Notes: generated by a model not told the origin, from the letters alone. Shown: positions 24,947-35,238, counted from the stretch's first letter. The stretch is 64,000 bases of DNA from Haloarcula laminariae (GCF_025457605.1 NZ_JAMZFY010000001.1:1798001-1862000), one strand, 5' to 3'. Program-made: numbers and translations.

Positions 24947-27685
24947 TCAGTCGTCCACTGCCACGGCGTCCTCGCCCTCTATCTCGTCCAACACGCGGCG
25001 GTGAAACTCCGCCAGCACCGCGGACTCGTCCTCGGCGAGCACCACGTCGCTGGCGAGCAGCGTCGCCAGCCCGAACGCCCGCGGGGACGGGGAATCGACG
25101 CGAACCGTCGTCACGTCGAGCGCTTCCCGCTCGATGTCGGTCAGCACGTCCTCGATGGCGTCGACGTTGAGCTTGTCCTGCAGTATCTCGCGGTAGGTCT
25201 CCTCGACGACGGCGAACTCGCCGAGGTCCTCGGCGAAGCCCAGCAGCATCTCCGCCGAGACCTGCTGTTCGCTTGCCGACTTCTCGTAGCCCTTGTACCG
25301 TTTGAGTATCATCAGCGAGCGCGTCGCGTTGATGCGGAAGTACCGCTGGAGGAGGTCCGTCCCGTCGAGCGCCGCCCGCAGGTCCCCGCGGACGTCGCCG
25401 GGGTCGATGTCGCGGACGATGCGCTCGATGTCGACCTTCCGGTTGAGCGGCATCGAGAGGGTGAAGCCGTTGTCGGCCACGGCGACCTGCACGTTCGCGC
25501 TCGCGGCCTGGGCGACCCGGTATGCCAGCAGCCGGGAGAACCCGTCGTTGAACCGCCGGCCGTAGCCCGAGTGGACGTAGTAGTGGCGCTCGTACTCGTC
25601 GTGGTCCATCGCCTCCTCGATAACCAGCCGCTCGTCCGTCGCGACGCTCTCGCTGCCGGCGTAGGCCACCTGCTCGCGGAACATCCGCGCGATTGCGCGG
25701 ACGGAGTTCTCGTCGAGCGGGAAGGTCCGGAGCCAGTTGCGGACCTCGGAGAGGCCGCCGGCTTCGAGCTTTTCGAGGAGCGTGCGCTGGAAGGCCAGTA
25801 TCTCCCGACCGAGGTCGTACGAGAGCGGCAGGCGCTCCGAGAACCACGATGGGACGGTCGGACGGGCCGCCGTCGGGTCGACGTACACCTTCGACCCGCG
25901 GCGGTAGCGGTACTCGAAGTTCGACCCGCCCAGGACGAACACGTCGCCTTTCTCCAGGGTATCGAGATAGGACTCGTCGAGCTGTCCCACCCACTCGTCG
26001 CCGCTGCGCGTTATCACGTCACAGGTGAACGAATCCGGGATGGTCCCGATGTTGGTCATGTAGATGACCCGGGCCAGCCGCCCGCGCTTGCCGACGAGCG
26101 GCTCGCCCACGTCGTACTCCTCGTAGTGGTACTCGCCGTCGGGCGGGTCGTTGGCGTCGCGCCATATCTTCGCGTAGACGTTCTTCTCCTCCATGCCGGG
26201 GTAGTCGGCGGTGAGATACCGACAGAGCCGCTCCCAGTCGTCGTCGGAGTAGTTCCGGTAGGGGTAGGCCCGTTCGAGGATGCCCCGGACCTCGGACTCG
26301 GGCCGGACCCGATTGATAGCCATCCCGTAGACGTGCTGTGTCGCCACGTCCTGGGCGTTCTCGGGGATGAACACGCGGTCGACGAAGCCGTCGGTGGCCT
26401 TCCCGAGCATCACCGCACACTCGACGAGCTCGTCGCGGTCCAGTGCGATGACTCGCCCCTCGACGGTCTCGCCGAGCTGGTGACCGGCCCGACCGACCCG
26501 CTGGAGCAGAGCGGCGACGGATTTGGGGGAGCCGACCTGCACGACGAGGTCGATGTAAGGCATGTCGATGCCCAGTTCGAGGCTCGTCGATGTCGTCACG
26601 ACGTCGAGCGCCCCCTCCTTGAGCTTCCCCTCTATCTCGTGGCGCTTGTCCTTCGACAGCGAACCGTGGTGACAGCCCGAGTTCCCCTCGTCGTACTCGT
26701 CGTACCGTTCCCGCAGCGTCTGGAGGACGCGCTCGGCCCCGGAACGGGTGTTAGTGAACACGAGCGTGTTCGTGTGGTCCTGGACGTGCTCGTGCAGTTG
26801 GCGGTAGAAGCGGTCGGTGACGACATTGCTCGGCGTCCCGATGAGGTCGTCGGTCGGACAGGTCAGCTCGACGTCGAGGTCCCGGACGAAGCGGGTGTCG
26901 ACGAGTTCGTACGGCCGGGGCTCGCCGCCGGGTTCCTCGCGACCGACCAGGAACTCGGCGACCGTCTCCAGGGGTTCGACCGTCGCCGAACAGCCGATTC
27001 GCGTGGGCGACCCCTCGGCCATCGCCTCCAGGCGCTCCAGCGACACCGAGAGGTGCGTGCCGCGCTTGTTCTCCGCCAGGCTGTGTATCTCGTCGACGAC
27101 GACGTACTCCACCGTTTCGAGCTTCTCCTGGAACTTCGGGGAGTTCAGCAGTATCGCCAGCGTCTCCGGCGTGGTGTTGAGGATGTGGGGCGTGGTCTCC
27201 AGCATCGCCTGCCGGTCGGCACTGCTCGTGTCGCCGTGGCGGATGGCGTGGCGTATCTCGACGTCCTCCCCGCGCTCGTCGAGCTTCCCGGTGATGCCGT
27301 CGAGTGGAACGGTCAGGTTCCGGTGGATGTCGTTGGCCAGCGACTTCAGCGGCGAGACGTAGAGGCAGTAGACGCTGTTGTCGAGGCTGTCCTCGCGGGC
27401 CTTGGCGAACAGCTCGTTGATGATGGCGGTGAAGGAGGCGAGCGTCTTCCCAGAGCCGGTCGGCGCACAGACCAGTGCGTTCTCGCCCTCGTGGATGAGC
27501 GGAATCGCCTCCTTCTGTGGCGGCGTGAAGAAGCCGCCGTTCCCGGGGACGAACTCGCCGAACTCCTCGACCCACCACTGGGCGACAACCGGTGTGAGCC
27601 GTTCGAGTACGTCCGCGTCGTCGATGTCGACCGACGCCGCGTCGAAGTCGGGGTCGGTGGCGGCGAGTCGCTCGCGCGGGTCCAT
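24947..27685 (-). CDS. lhr: Lhr-type ATP-dependent DNA helicase
   Basis: A 912-residue superfamily 2 helicase (Lhr core). Walker A APTGSGKT is at residues 74-81 after a Q-motif-like TPPQKEAIP; the Walker B box is VVVDEIH; motif III-like GCSATV and motif VI LLQRVGRAGHQ follow. The remainder contains the winged-helix and beta-barrel Lhr-specific regions (YRYRRGSKVYVDP, HYYVHSGYGRRFNDGFSRLLAYR). Lhr proteins unwind DNA and RNA-DNA hybrids in repair. The ATG at MDPRERL was chosen because the frame upstream is low-complexity and unlike the family. Length matches the Lhr core without the extra C-terminal domain of long bacterial forms. Confidence 0.92.
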   Translation of the reverse strand: MDPRERLAATDPDFDAASVDIDDADVLERLTPVVAQWWVEEFGEFVPGNGGFFTPPQKEAIPLIHEGENALVCAPTGSGKTLASFTAIINELFAKAREDSLDNSVYCLYVSPLKSLANDIHRNLTVPLDGITGKLDERGEDVEIRHAIRHGDTSSADRQAMLETTPHILNTTPETLAILLNSPKFQEKLETVEYVVVDEIHSLAENKRGTHLSVSLERLEAMAEGSPTRIGCSATVEPLETVAEFLVGREEPGGEPRPYELVDTRFVRDLDVELTCPTDDLIGTPSNVVTDRFYRQLHEHVQDHTNTLVFTNTRSGAERVLQTLRERYDEYDEGNSGCHHGSLSKDKRHEIEGKLKEGALDVVTTSTSLELGIDMPYIDLVVQVGSPKSVAALLQRVGRAGHQLGETVEGRVIALDRDELVECAVMLGKATDGFVDRVFIPENAQDVATQHVYGMAINRVRPESEVRGILERAYPYRNYSDDDWERLCRYLTADYPGMEEKNVYAKIWRDANDPPDGEYHYEEYDVGEPLVGKRGRLARVIYMTNIGTIPDSFTCDVITRSGDEWVGQLDESYLDTLEKGDVFVLGGSNFEYRYRRGSKVYVDPTAARPTVPSWFSERLPLSYDLGREILAFQRTLLEKLEAGGLSEVRNWLRTFPLDENSVRAIARMFREQVAYAGSESVATDERLVIEEAMDHDEYERHYYVHSGYGRRFNDGFSRLLAYRVAQAASANVQVAVADNGFTLSMPLNRKVDIERIVRDIDPGDVRGDLRAALDGTDLLQRYFRINATRSLMILKRYKGYEKSASEQQVSAEMLLGFAEDLGEFAVVEETYREILQDKLNVDAIEDVLTDIEREALDVTTVRVDSPSPRAFGLATLLASDVVLAEDESAVLAEFHRRVLDEIEGEDAVAVDD

Positions 27686-27923
27686 CGTCTGGGTAGAGGT
27701 TGGCCCCGACGGACAAGTGGGTTCCGCACGGTGGCACGGTCCGCGTCCGCCGCCGACACCGGGAACGGGGCCGGGCAGGTTACTCATCGCCCCCTCCGTC
27801 GTCGCTCCCGTCGTCCTCGGTCGCATCGGACCCCCAGTCGCCATCCGGCGGCCGGGAGCGATAGCGAGGCGACCTTAGTCAGTCTCCGCGAGATTCATTA
27901 TGCTGGCCGTCCCTGACTGCGAC

Positions 27924-28697
27924 ATGTCCCTGCTGCCCTCCCGCGGCCCCGACGCCAGTAGCTCGCAAGACGGCGAGCTACAGGTGGTCGGAGTCGACGA
28001 AGACGTCGCGTCCGTCCTCGATGCGCTCTCCTCGGAGACGGCTCGTGACATTCTCAATGCGGTGTACGAAGACCCCGGAACGCCTTCCGACCTGGCCGAC
28101 CGCCTCGGCATGTCCATCCAGAAGGTCTCCTACCACCTGGAGAAGCTGGACGAGGAGGACCTCATCGCCGTCGCCGGCACCCAGTACTCCGAGAAGGGCC
28201 AGGAGATGACGGTGTACGAACCGCCGGATGACCCGCTCGTCGTCTTCGTCGGGACGCCCGACCGGAAGCGGACGCTGCGCTCGCTGGTCGAGCGGCTCGT
28301 CCCCGCTGTCGGCCTGCTCACGGCGGCCAGCGTCATGGTCCAGGCCGTCTTCGGGACGATACCGGGCCTGCTCGGCTCGCCGGAGAGCGCGGACGGGGCC
28401 GGTCCGGGCGCCGGCGCGGCCAGCGGAACGCCCGAGCCGACGCCCACGCCCGAACCGACGCCTACACCCACGCCGACCGACGGCGGTGATATCGGTATCA
28501 TGGAGACGACCAACCACACGCCCACGCCCACACCCGAGTCGACCCCGACCCCCGTCGAAGTCGCACAGGAGGCGACGGAGACGGCCGCGGCCGCCGCGAG
28601 CGGCGGCGGAATCGACCTCGAACCGGGCGTCGCGTTCTTTCTCGGGGGGCTCCTCGTCCTGACGGCCGTCGGGCTGACCTTGGCCTACACCAGATAG
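27924..28697 (+). CDS. Membrane-anchored winged-helix (ArsR-like) regulator
   Basis: A 257-residue protein. Residues 25-105 form a winged-helix HTH (VLDALSSETARDILNAVYE... IQKVSYHLEKLDEEDLI) like haloarchaeal ArsR-type regulators. A hydrophobic span lies around 125-147, followed by a Pro-Thr-rich stretch of about 50 residues (repeated TPTP) and a second span at about 228-253. This puts the DNA-binding domain and both termini inside and the Pro-Thr loop outside, a layout suggesting a membrane-tethered sensor. The start MSLLPSRGP was preferred over an ATG 24 bases earlier. It is divergent from lhr. Confidence 0.82.
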   Translation: MSLLPSRGPDASSSQDGELQVVGVDEDVASVLDALSSETARDILNAVYEDPGTPSDLADRLGMSIQKVSYHLEKLDEEDLIAVAGTQYSEKGQEMTVYEPPDDPLVVFVGTPDRKRTLRSLVERLVPAVGLLTAASVMVQAVFGTIPGLLGSPESADGAGPGAGAASGTPEPTPTPEPTPTPTPTDGGDIGIMETTNHTPTPTPESTPTPVEVAQEATETAAAAASGGGIDLEPGVAFFLGGLLVLTAVGLTLAYTR

Positions 28698-28870
28698 CTC
28701 AAACGCGATTTTGACCATCGGATGGCCTTTTTACGTATCCCTCAGTAGCCAGATACAGGCCGTCACCCGACACGTCTGCCCGCGTGTCAGTCCCCTCAAC
28801 GGCGGCCTTCCCCTCGCTCCGCCCCGCTGTCGCACCAACCCCTTTGGCCCTCCCCCCACAACCGCGGGAC

Positions 28871-29632
28871 ATGCGACTCACCTTTCTCGGAACCGGTAGC
28901 GCGATGCCCACCGGGCGACGGGCGCAGTCGGGTGCGCTGCTCGAAACCGACGAGGGGGCCCTGCTCGTCGACTGCGGCAGCGGCGTCCTCGACGCGCTCG
29001 CACGGACCGATACGGGCTACGAGGGCGTCGACGCCGTCCTGTTGACCCACCACCACCTCGACCATGTCTCGGACATCGACGTGCTGTTGAAAGCCCGCTG
29101 GCTGGCCGGTGAGACGGAACTGACGATTGCCGGGCCGCCCGGGACCGCCGACCTCGTCACTGACCTGCTTTCGGTCCACGAGTACATGCAAGACCGCATG
29201 GACCTCCGGCTGGTCGACATCGAGGAGCCGACGTTCTCGCTGGCTGGTCTCGACGGCGAGCGGACCGAGACACGCCACTCGATGCAGTGTTTCGCCTATC
29301 GGCTGACGCCGTCGGGGGGCGGGCCGACGGTCGCGTTCAGCGGCGACTCGGAGGCGTTCCCCGAACTCGTCGCCTTCGCCGACGGGGCCGCCGTCTTCGT
29401 CCACGACTGCTCGTTTCCCGACGACGTCGACGTCTCGAACCACCCCACACCGTCGAGTCTCGGAACCGCACTCGCCGAGGCCGACGCCGACCTGGGCCGT
29501 GTCTACCTGACTCACCTGTACCCACACACCGAGGGGCGACACGAGGAGATGTTAGCGTCGCTGGGCGAGGCCTACGACGGTGACGTTCGCTTTGCGGAGG
29601 ACGGGCTCGCTATCACGCTCGACGCGATATGA
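28871..29632 (+). CDS. MBL-fold metal-dependent hydrolase (RNase Z-like)
   Basis: A 253-residue metallo-beta-lactamase fold protein. The metal-binding motif is THHHLDHVSD (about residues 58-67), preceded by the MRLTFLGTGSAMP entry strand that is typical of RNase Z/arylsulfatase-like members; later ligands fit HDCSFPDD and HLYPH. The exosite insertion of true tRNase Z is not obvious, so the substrate is open. It begins with the ATG directly before the first beta strand. The histidine kinase gene lies convergent, 13 bp away. Confidence 0.88.
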   Translation: MRLTFLGTGSAMPTGRRAQSGALLETDEGALLVDCGSGVLDALARTDTGYEGVDAVLLTHHHLDHVSDIDVLLKARWLAGETELTIAGPPGTADLVTDLLSVHEYMQDRMDLRLVDIEEPTFSLAGLDGERTETRHSMQCFAYRLTPSGGGPTVAFSGDSEAFPELVAFADGAAVFVHDCSFPDDVDVSNHPTPSSLGTALAEADADLGRVYLTHLYPHTEGRHEEMLASLGEAYDGDVRFAEDGLAITLDAI

Positions 29633-29645
29633 AACCGCCGGGCTC

Positions 29646-30803
29646 TCAGGCCCGCTGGAGCGTCACGCGAAACTCCGCGCCGCCCATGTCGCTCTCGCCC
29701 ACCGTGACGTCGCCGCCGTAGGACTCCGTGAGCGCGCGGACGAAGCCGAGCCCGAACCCGGTCCCCGAGCTGTCGGGCCCTTTCGCACCCATCTCGAATA
29801 TCTCCGAGCGGATATCCTCGGGGACGCCGCTGCCGTCGTCGGCGAACGCGATGACGACGGTGCCGCTCCCCGCCTCCGCTACCGAGATGTCCATGTGGAC
29901 GGGCCCGTCGTTGTGGACGGCCGCGTTCGAGACGAGGTTCGTAAACACTGAGTCGAGCAGGTCGCCGCTGTAGACGCGGTAGTCGGCCGTTTCGGGGTCG
30001 AAATCGACGGTCAGCTCCGGGTAGTTCGCTTCGACCTCGGCGGCGGTGTCCTCCAGAATCACCCGTAGGTCCTGGGGTTCGGGCTCGTCTTGCTCCTCCA
30101 GCGTGCTCACGAGGTTCCCGACCCGTTCGATGAGGTCGGCGGAGCTCTCGGCGGCCCGCTGTATCTTGCCCACGTATTCGGCGGTCTGACCCTCGACCTC
30201 GCTCGCGACGACGTCTGCGAAGCCGGCGATAATCTGGAGGTCGTTCCCCAGGTCGTGGCGCAGGAGCCGGTCGTACATCTCTATCATCTCCTTGCGCGTC
30301 TCCAGGTCCTGGCGGGCCCGTTCGAGCCGCTCGCGCGAGCGGATGTTGCTGATGGCCGTCGCCGCGTGGGAGGCCAGAATCTCCAGCGGGCGGCTGTACT
30401 CCTCGCCGAACGTGTCGACGGAGGTCGAGCGGGTGACCAGAATAGCGGTCACCTCGCCGCCGACTTGTGCCGGGACCGCGAGCGTCGCGGTCACGTCCGA
30501 GTCCCCGTCCAGGCCGGCCTCGTCCCCGATCGTGACGACTGTCTCGGCCGCCTCGAAGGCCTGCTGGGCGACGGGGCCGGGCTTGCCGCCCTGGGTCAGC
30601 CGCGGGTTCGTGCTGTGGACCACTTCGAGTTCGCCATCGCGCACCTCGATGAACGTGGAGTAAGAGAACTGGAACAGCAGCGACATCGCCTCGAGTGTCA
30701 GCGATACGACCTCCTCGACGGACTCACACCGGTTGAGCGCTTGCCCGTACTTGTTGAGGTCCGCGACCTGCCTCGCGAAATCCTGCTGTTCTTCGAATGA
30801 CAT
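29646..30803 (-). CDS. GAF-domain sensor histidine kinase
   Basis: A 385-residue cytoplasmic histidine kinase. Residues 15-155 form a GAF-like sensor, 156-175 a coiled linker, and RLLRHDLGNDLQ carries the phospho-acceptor His183. The HATPase domain has an N box (FTNLVSNAAVHN), G1 (FADDGSGVP) and G2 (GTGFGLGF). No membrane span is seen, so an internal or diffusible signal is probable. No response regulator gene lies next to it, so its partner is unknown. It is transcribed towards the MBL hydrolase gene. Confidence 0.92.
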   Translation of the reverse strand: MSFEEQQDFARQVADLNKYGQALNRCESVEEVVSLTLEAMSLLFQFSYSTFIEVRDGELEVVHSTNPRLTQGGKPGPVAQQAFEAAETVVTIGDEAGLDGDSDVTATLAVPAQVGGEVTAILVTRSTSVDTFGEEYSRPLEILASHAATAISNIRSRERLERARQDLETRKEMIEMYDRLLRHDLGNDLQIIAGFADVVASEVEGQTAEYVGKIQRAAESSADLIERVGNLVSTLEEQDEPEPQDLRVILEDTAAEVEANYPELTVDFDPETADYRVYSGDLLDSVFTNLVSNAAVHNDGPVHMDISVAEAGSGTVVIAFADDGSGVPEDIRSEIFEMGAKGPDSSGTGFGLGFVRALTESYGGDVTVGESDMGGAEFRVTLQRA

Positions 30804-30970
30804 CCCTTCGTGTCTCCGGAGTTGCGTATGCGTAGTTGGTACCAGTATAAAAATGCCACACCAACGAGTACCAGAATCGATACTGGCGGACGGTGGAGTC
30901 GCCGGAACGGGCCCGAACGGTCCGCCAACGACCGCGGCGGACCTACCGGGAACGGGGCCGACCGCCGGCG

Positions 30971-32038
30971 CTATTCGAGCCGGTAGCGAAGGAGGGCGGC
31001 GATGCCGCCGAGGTTCGCGAGCTGCTGGCCCGGCGCGAACTCGGCCGAGAACACCGTCACGTCGCCGCCTTTCTGCTCGGTCGTCTCGATGATGTCGTCG
31101 GCGTCGATGTCCCAGTCGCCCTCGCCGGCCCGCTCCTTCCGGAGCCGCTCGTCGAGGACGAGCAGCGTCTCGATGGCGCCGAAGTCGGCGGCTTTGGCGA
31201 CCTCCTCGGGGCCGTAGGCGACCTCGCTCCCCTCGCCGATGCGGGCCATCAGCTCGTCGATGTGGTCGGCCTCCTCGGCGATGCGGGTCCGTTGCTGGAC
31301 GTCCTCGACGGCGCCGCGTTTCAACACCTCGTGGACGCCGCGGTCGCCGACGGCCGCGGTGTCGACCGTGGTTATCTGCTCGGCGATGTCCGGAATCGCG
31401 TCCTCGAAGTAGTCCAGCGCGTCCTGCTTGGTGAAGCCCGGACCGGCGAGGATGTAGGTGTCGACGTCCTGGCGCTTCAGCACGTCGGCGAGTTCGGAGA
31501 ACAGCTCGTCGCGGGGGCGGGCGTAGTCGCCTTTCCCCGTCGTGGACGTGATGGTCGCACGCTCCTCGGTCCCGTACTGGGCGACGGTGTGGACGTGGGC
31601 CTCCCCCTCCTCGACCGTGGCGATGGCCACGTCGGGGTTCTCGGTGGACTCGACGGCCTCCTCCAGCCGGTCGTTCTGGTCGGGTTTCCACCGCTTCTCG
31701 ACGGTGAGTTCGGTGTGTTCCTCGACGTTGAGCGTGTGGTGAAAGCCCAGCTGGTCCTCCCGCGAGCAGTCGACGATTTCCCCGCCGACGCGAAGGCGGT
31801 TGGCGAACTTCGCGAACTCCACGTCGGAGACCTCGATTTGCAGCCACATCGGCTCGCGCTCGCCGCCCTTGTCCCGGAGGTTGTCGTCGTTGCGCTGGAT
31901 GCGCCGTGTGGTGTCGCCGGAGACGTGGTCGCCGGGCTCGATGACGTAGGAGAGGTGCCAGAGGTCGTCGAGGGTCTCGGGGACCAGCTCGACGCGCTCG
32001 CGCCCCTCGCCGGTGGCCTGCCGGCTCTGTATCTGCAT
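30971..32038 (-). CDS. pelA: Pelota (aPelota, mRNA surveillance and ribosome rescue factor)
   Basis: A 355-residue relative of eRF1 that recognises stalled ribosomes with an empty A site and, with aEF1-alpha and ABCE1, splits them. The N-terminal Sm-like domain ([22 protein letters not shown]) is diagnostic. The central domain has the [19 protein letters not shown] block and the C-terminal domain the [14 protein letters not shown] segment. It lacks the GGQ motif of release factor 1, as expected for Pelota. The start is the ATG directly ahead of the Sm-like domain. It shares strand and neighbourhood with rqcH, a second ribosome-rescue factor. Confidence 0.96.
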   Translation of the reverse strand: MQIQSRQATGEGRERVELVPETLDDLWHLSYVIEPGDHVSGDTTRRIQRNDDNLRDKGGEREPMWLQIEVSDVEFAKFANRLRVGGEIVDCSREDQLGFHHTLNVEEHTELTVEKRWKPDQNDRLEEAVESTENPDVAIATVEEGEAHVHTVAQYGTEERATITSTTGKGDYARPRDELFSELADVLKRQDVDTYILAGPGFTKQDALDYFEDAIPDIAEQITTVDTAAVGDRGVHEVLKRGAVEDVQQRTRIAEEADHIDELMARIGEGSEVAYGPEEVAKAADFGAIETLLVLDERLRKERAGEGDWDIDADDIIETTEQKGGDVTVFSAEFAPGQQLANLGGIAALLRYRLE

Positions 32039-32145
32039 ACCCGAACTGCGCCGGCCGGTCACAAGTGCCCTGCTATTCGCACTGGTGCCGCGGGCCGGGC
32101 GGTGTGTCCTCCCCCCGGGACGCGCCCGCCCTCTGATAGGTCGCG

Positions 32146-32862
32146 TCAGTACGTCGGCTGGTTTGCGTCGGGCTCCGGCTCGTCGGCACACAGCGGCGTA
32201 TCGGCCACGCCGGCCCCGATGGCGTACGCGCTGGCGACGTTCCCGTAGAAGGTGATAAACGGTATCAGGACGATACCGACGATGGTGAACACGACCACGT
32301 TGCCCGCGAGCTGAGCGAGGAAGTTGATGGCGACGGCGATGACGACCCCCGTCAGGTAGGCCTTGTCGACGCCCACGGAGCGTATCGTCGACGGCGAGAA
32401 GGCCGAGCCGACCTCACCGGTCACCGCGTAGGCGGCGACTGCGGCCGGGAGGAGATAGAGGGCGGCGAGCCCCACCAGGAACGCGACCAGCATGAACGCG
32501 AGCACCGCGACGACGCCGAGTACGGCGAAGACGTCGCCGGCACTGCCGCCGACGCCGGACCCCGCGACTGGGATGAAAATCGCGAACCACGACACGAGAA
32601 AGAGCACGAGCGGGACGAGCATGTAGGCGAACCCGATCAGCAGGGTGACCAGCCCGTCGACGAGCAGGTCGCCCCAGTCGTCGAACACCGGCGGCGCCTC
32701 GGTCTCGCCGGCGCTCACCCGCCTGATAACTCTGACGTGGTAGCCGTTGACGAACAGGACCGGAATGAAGAGTATCCCGAGCAGGGTCAACACGCCGCCG
32801 ATGACGATTGTCTCTACGTGCTGTTCGCCCCGCCACGGATACTCGATTGCGTCCTCGAACAT
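32146..32862 (-). CDS. DUF4013 integral membrane protein
   Basis: A 238-residue membrane protein of the DUF4013 family, common in haloarchaea and methanogens. It has about five hydrophobic segments. The opening block [22 protein letters not shown] and the following [15 protein letters not shown] with [15 protein letters not shown] are family hallmarks. No catalytic motif is visible and the function is unknown. It sits between rqcH and pelA on the same strand, with gaps of about 110-140 bp to either, so a shared transcript is possible but not required. Confidence 0.88.
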   Translation of the reverse strand: MFEDAIEYPWRGEQHVETIVIGGVLTLLGILFIPVLFVNGYHVRVIRRVSAGETEAPPVFDDWGDLLVDGLVTLLIGFAYMLVPLVLFLVSWFAIFIPVAGSGVGGSAGDVFAVLGVVAVLAFMLVAFLVGLAALYLLPAAVAAYAVTGEVGSAFSPSTIRSVGVDKAYLTGVVIAVAINFLAQLAGNVVVFTIVGIVLIPFITFYGNVASAYAIGAGVADTPLCADEPEPDANQPTY

Positions 32863-33000
32863 GGGTAGTCACCGCGCGCCCCGCACACCGAGCGGCGGGG
32901 CCGGGAGTTCGGATTCGGGTTTTCCTATCAGCCACATAAACGTTTACAATGACCCGTCTTCAGGTCGCCGGCAGTGGCCCAGCAGTCACCGACAGGTGGG

Positions 33001-35139
33001 TCACTCGTCGACCATCCGGCTCCCGCCCGGGGGCAGGAACTCCTGAATCAGGTCGGGGCTGGCGACCTTGCGGACGAACGACTCGTCGGTGAACCGGTCC
33101 TTGAACTCCCGGTAGAGCCGCTTGGCGATGTCGTTCTGGGCGTACTGGCCCGGCTCGACCTCGATGCTGGTCGCAACGTCGCCCTCGACGGCCGCCGGCG
33201 GCCCGCCGACGACCTGCGTCCGGTCCTCGCAGGTGATGCCGACGGCGACGCCGACGGGGGTGTCCTCGAAGTAGGTCCGGTCGCCTCTGACCGCGAAGCC
33301 GCCCTTCTCCAGGTACTCCCCGCTCTCGGGGGTCTTCGAGACCTGGTCGGGGTCGACCATGTACACGTCGCCGGCGAACTTCCCGTCCTTCCAGACGGAG
33401 CTGTAGGAGACGGCGAACTGCGCGGCCTGGTCGAGCGACGACTGCGGGAAGTCGACCTCCCTCGACGATTCGCTCGGTCCGGTGGCCTTGAGAACCGTGA
33501 CCGGGCCGCCGTGAGCCTGCGCGTGGAAGAACTTGTCACCGCCCTCCAGGTACTTCTGGACGAGCTGTTCGTTGTCGTCGGCGTCGCGGCCGCCGATGAC
33601 GAGATAGCCGTCGGAGGTGCGAAACCAGCGGAACTGCTCGTACCACTGCTCGTTGTGGCGGACGGGAATCGACGGCTCGGCGAGCCAGTCCGTGGGTTCG
33701 TCGTCGGCGTCGCTCTCCTCGTCGGTGTCGTCCCCGTCGTCTTCCTCCCACTCGTCACGGCGCCGCTTGACCGCTTCGAGGTCCTCGCGGGTGTCCTCGA
33801 TGGCCGCCTGGGCGCCCTCCTTCTTGCCCTCGATTCGCTTTGCCTCCTTGTACAGCTCGTCGGCGTTCTTCTCGACGCCGGTGTCGGCGTCGACCGTGAT
33901 TCGGGTGCCGTCGATGTCGAGGGTGACGGTGCCCTCGCTGCCGTCGAGGCCGGCCACGGCCTCGGCGGCCGGGATGCCCTGCTCCGCGCCCTCCCGGAAC
34001 TTCGCCTCGATGTCGTCCCACGGGACGTCGTCGCTGCGGGCGCCCTGTACCGTCGAGAGCACGTCGTCGACGAGGTCGTAGCGGGCATACAGCAACTCGG
34101 CCTTCTCGCGTTCGGCCTGCGCGTCGGCCTCGAAGTCCTCGATGGCCTCCTGTTGCTGTCGGATGATGTGTTCGTACTTCGATATCTCGCCCTCGAAGTC
34201 GGGGCGTTTGGTCTCCCCGCCTTCGACCTCCTCCTCGCGCTGGAAGTTGTAGAAGTAGTCGTCTAGGGCGTCGTTGAACGTCTCGAAGCGCTCGCTGTAC
34301 AGGTGCTCGTACTCCGTCAGCGCGACCGGCGTCGCGTCGACGCGGCGGCGCTCGGGCTCGCCGCCCTCGTCGGTCTCGCCGTCCACGTCCTCGTAGTACA
34401 CCCGCGGGTCCAGCGTCCCCTCGCGGAGGGTGGTCGCGAACTCGGAGACCACCTCGTAGAGGCGTTCGAGCTGGTCCTCGGTGAGGTCCTCGACGGCCTC
34501 GTGGTAGTCGATGCCGGCCCGCGTACACAGCTCCTCGCCGTAGAGCCCGCCGAAGTTCAGCTGGGTCGCCAGGGTGCGGACGAGGTCGGCGTCGGACTCC
34601 CGTATCCGGGCGACGAAGCCGTCGTAGCCCACCGTCAGCGGGTTGAACCGGGCGGAGGGGAACTCGTAGGGCGTCCCCGGCGCCACGGTCCGTGACTTCA
34701 GGCGGACCGTTTCGAGACAGTCGATGACCTCGCCGTGGCCGTCGAGCACCGCGAGGTTGCCGTCGCCGAACAGCTCCGCGACGACCGTCGTCGAGCCGTC
34801 ACCGCGGGAGAACTCAAGCTCCAGAATGCGGTCGAACTCGAACTGTTCCACCCGCACGAGGTCCGCCCCCGAGAGGCGGTTCCGGAGCATCATCGCGAAG
34901 TCGGGCGGGCGGCCCGGGGCGTCCGGGACGTGGTCCGCCGAGGCGACGTAGGCGCCTTTCACGTCGCCGAGTTCGATGATGAACTCGACGCGGCCGCGGT
35001 CGAAGTCCCGCAGCTTCAGGCGCACGAGGTCGTCCTCGGCGTACAGGTAGGCCTTGTCGAGTTTCGCACCGGTGTACTCGGCGAGCTCGGCCTCTAAGGC
35101 GGCGAGGTCGACGCTCGTCAGCTCCCGCTTGTGGTCCAT
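33001..35139 (-). CDS. rqcH: RqcH/NEMF (Rqc2, NFACT) ribosome quality-control factor
   Basis: A 712-residue archaeal RqcH homolog. The NFACT-N domain (about 1-200) contains the Asp103-Arg104 pair (FDRILELEF) that matches the conserved DR motif; a helix-hairpin-helix region (about 215-300) follows, then a long coiled-coil (about 315-480, IEDFEADAQAEREKAELLYARYD and later charged helices), and an NFACT-R RNA-binding domain at about 500-630 (WFRTSDGYLVIGGRDADDN). The protein binds large subunits with stalled peptidyl-tRNA and recruits tRNA to add C-terminal tails. The product of the tailing step in archaea is inferred from bacterial and eukaryotic relatives. It lies near pelA. Confidence 0.94.
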   Translation of the reverse strand: MDHKRELTSVDLAALEAELAEYTGAKLDKAYLYAEDDLVRLKLRDFDRGRVEFIIELGDVKGAYVASADHVPDAPGRPPDFAMMLRNRLSGADLVRVEQFEFDRILELEFSRGDGSTTVVAELFGDGNLAVLDGHGEVIDCLETVRLKSRTVAPGTPYEFPSARFNPLTVGYDGFVARIRESDADLVRTLATQLNFGGLYGEELCTRAGIDYHEAVEDLTEDQLERLYEVVSEFATTLREGTLDPRVYYEDVDGETDEGGEPERRRVDATPVALTEYEHLYSERFETFNDALDDYFYNFQREEEVEGGETKRPDFEGEISKYEHIIRQQQEAIEDFEADAQAEREKAELLYARYDLVDDVLSTVQGARSDDVPWDDIEAKFREGAEQGIPAAEAVAGLDGSEGTVTLDIDGTRITVDADTGVEKNADELYKEAKRIEGKKEGAQAAIEDTREDLEAVKRRRDEWEEDDGDDTDEESDADDEPTDWLAEPSIPVRHNEQWYEQFRWFRTSDGYLVIGGRDADDNEQLVQKYLEGGDKFFHAQAHGGPVTVLKATGPSESSREVDFPQSSLDQAAQFAVSYSSVWKDGKFAGDVYMVDPDQVSKTPESGEYLEKGGFAVRGDRTYFEDTPVGVAVGITCEDRTQVVGGPPAAVEGDVATSIEVEPGQYAQNDIAKRLYREFKDRFTDESFVRKVASPDLIQEFLPPGGSRMVDE

Positions 35140-35238
35140 GTCGATGGCTGTCGTCGGCCGCCCAAATGCCTATCGGGACGGCGAGGGCGACACCGGCGAG
35201 TAGGTACTTTTTAGGGCGGAAGCGAGGAAGCCCCGAAT

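Noticed and set aside
24875-27916. 1013-codon plus-strand open frame opposite the Lhr helicase
   Set aside because: Long only because the antisense of a GC-rich gene lacks stops; no motif, while the minus strand has all helicase motifs.
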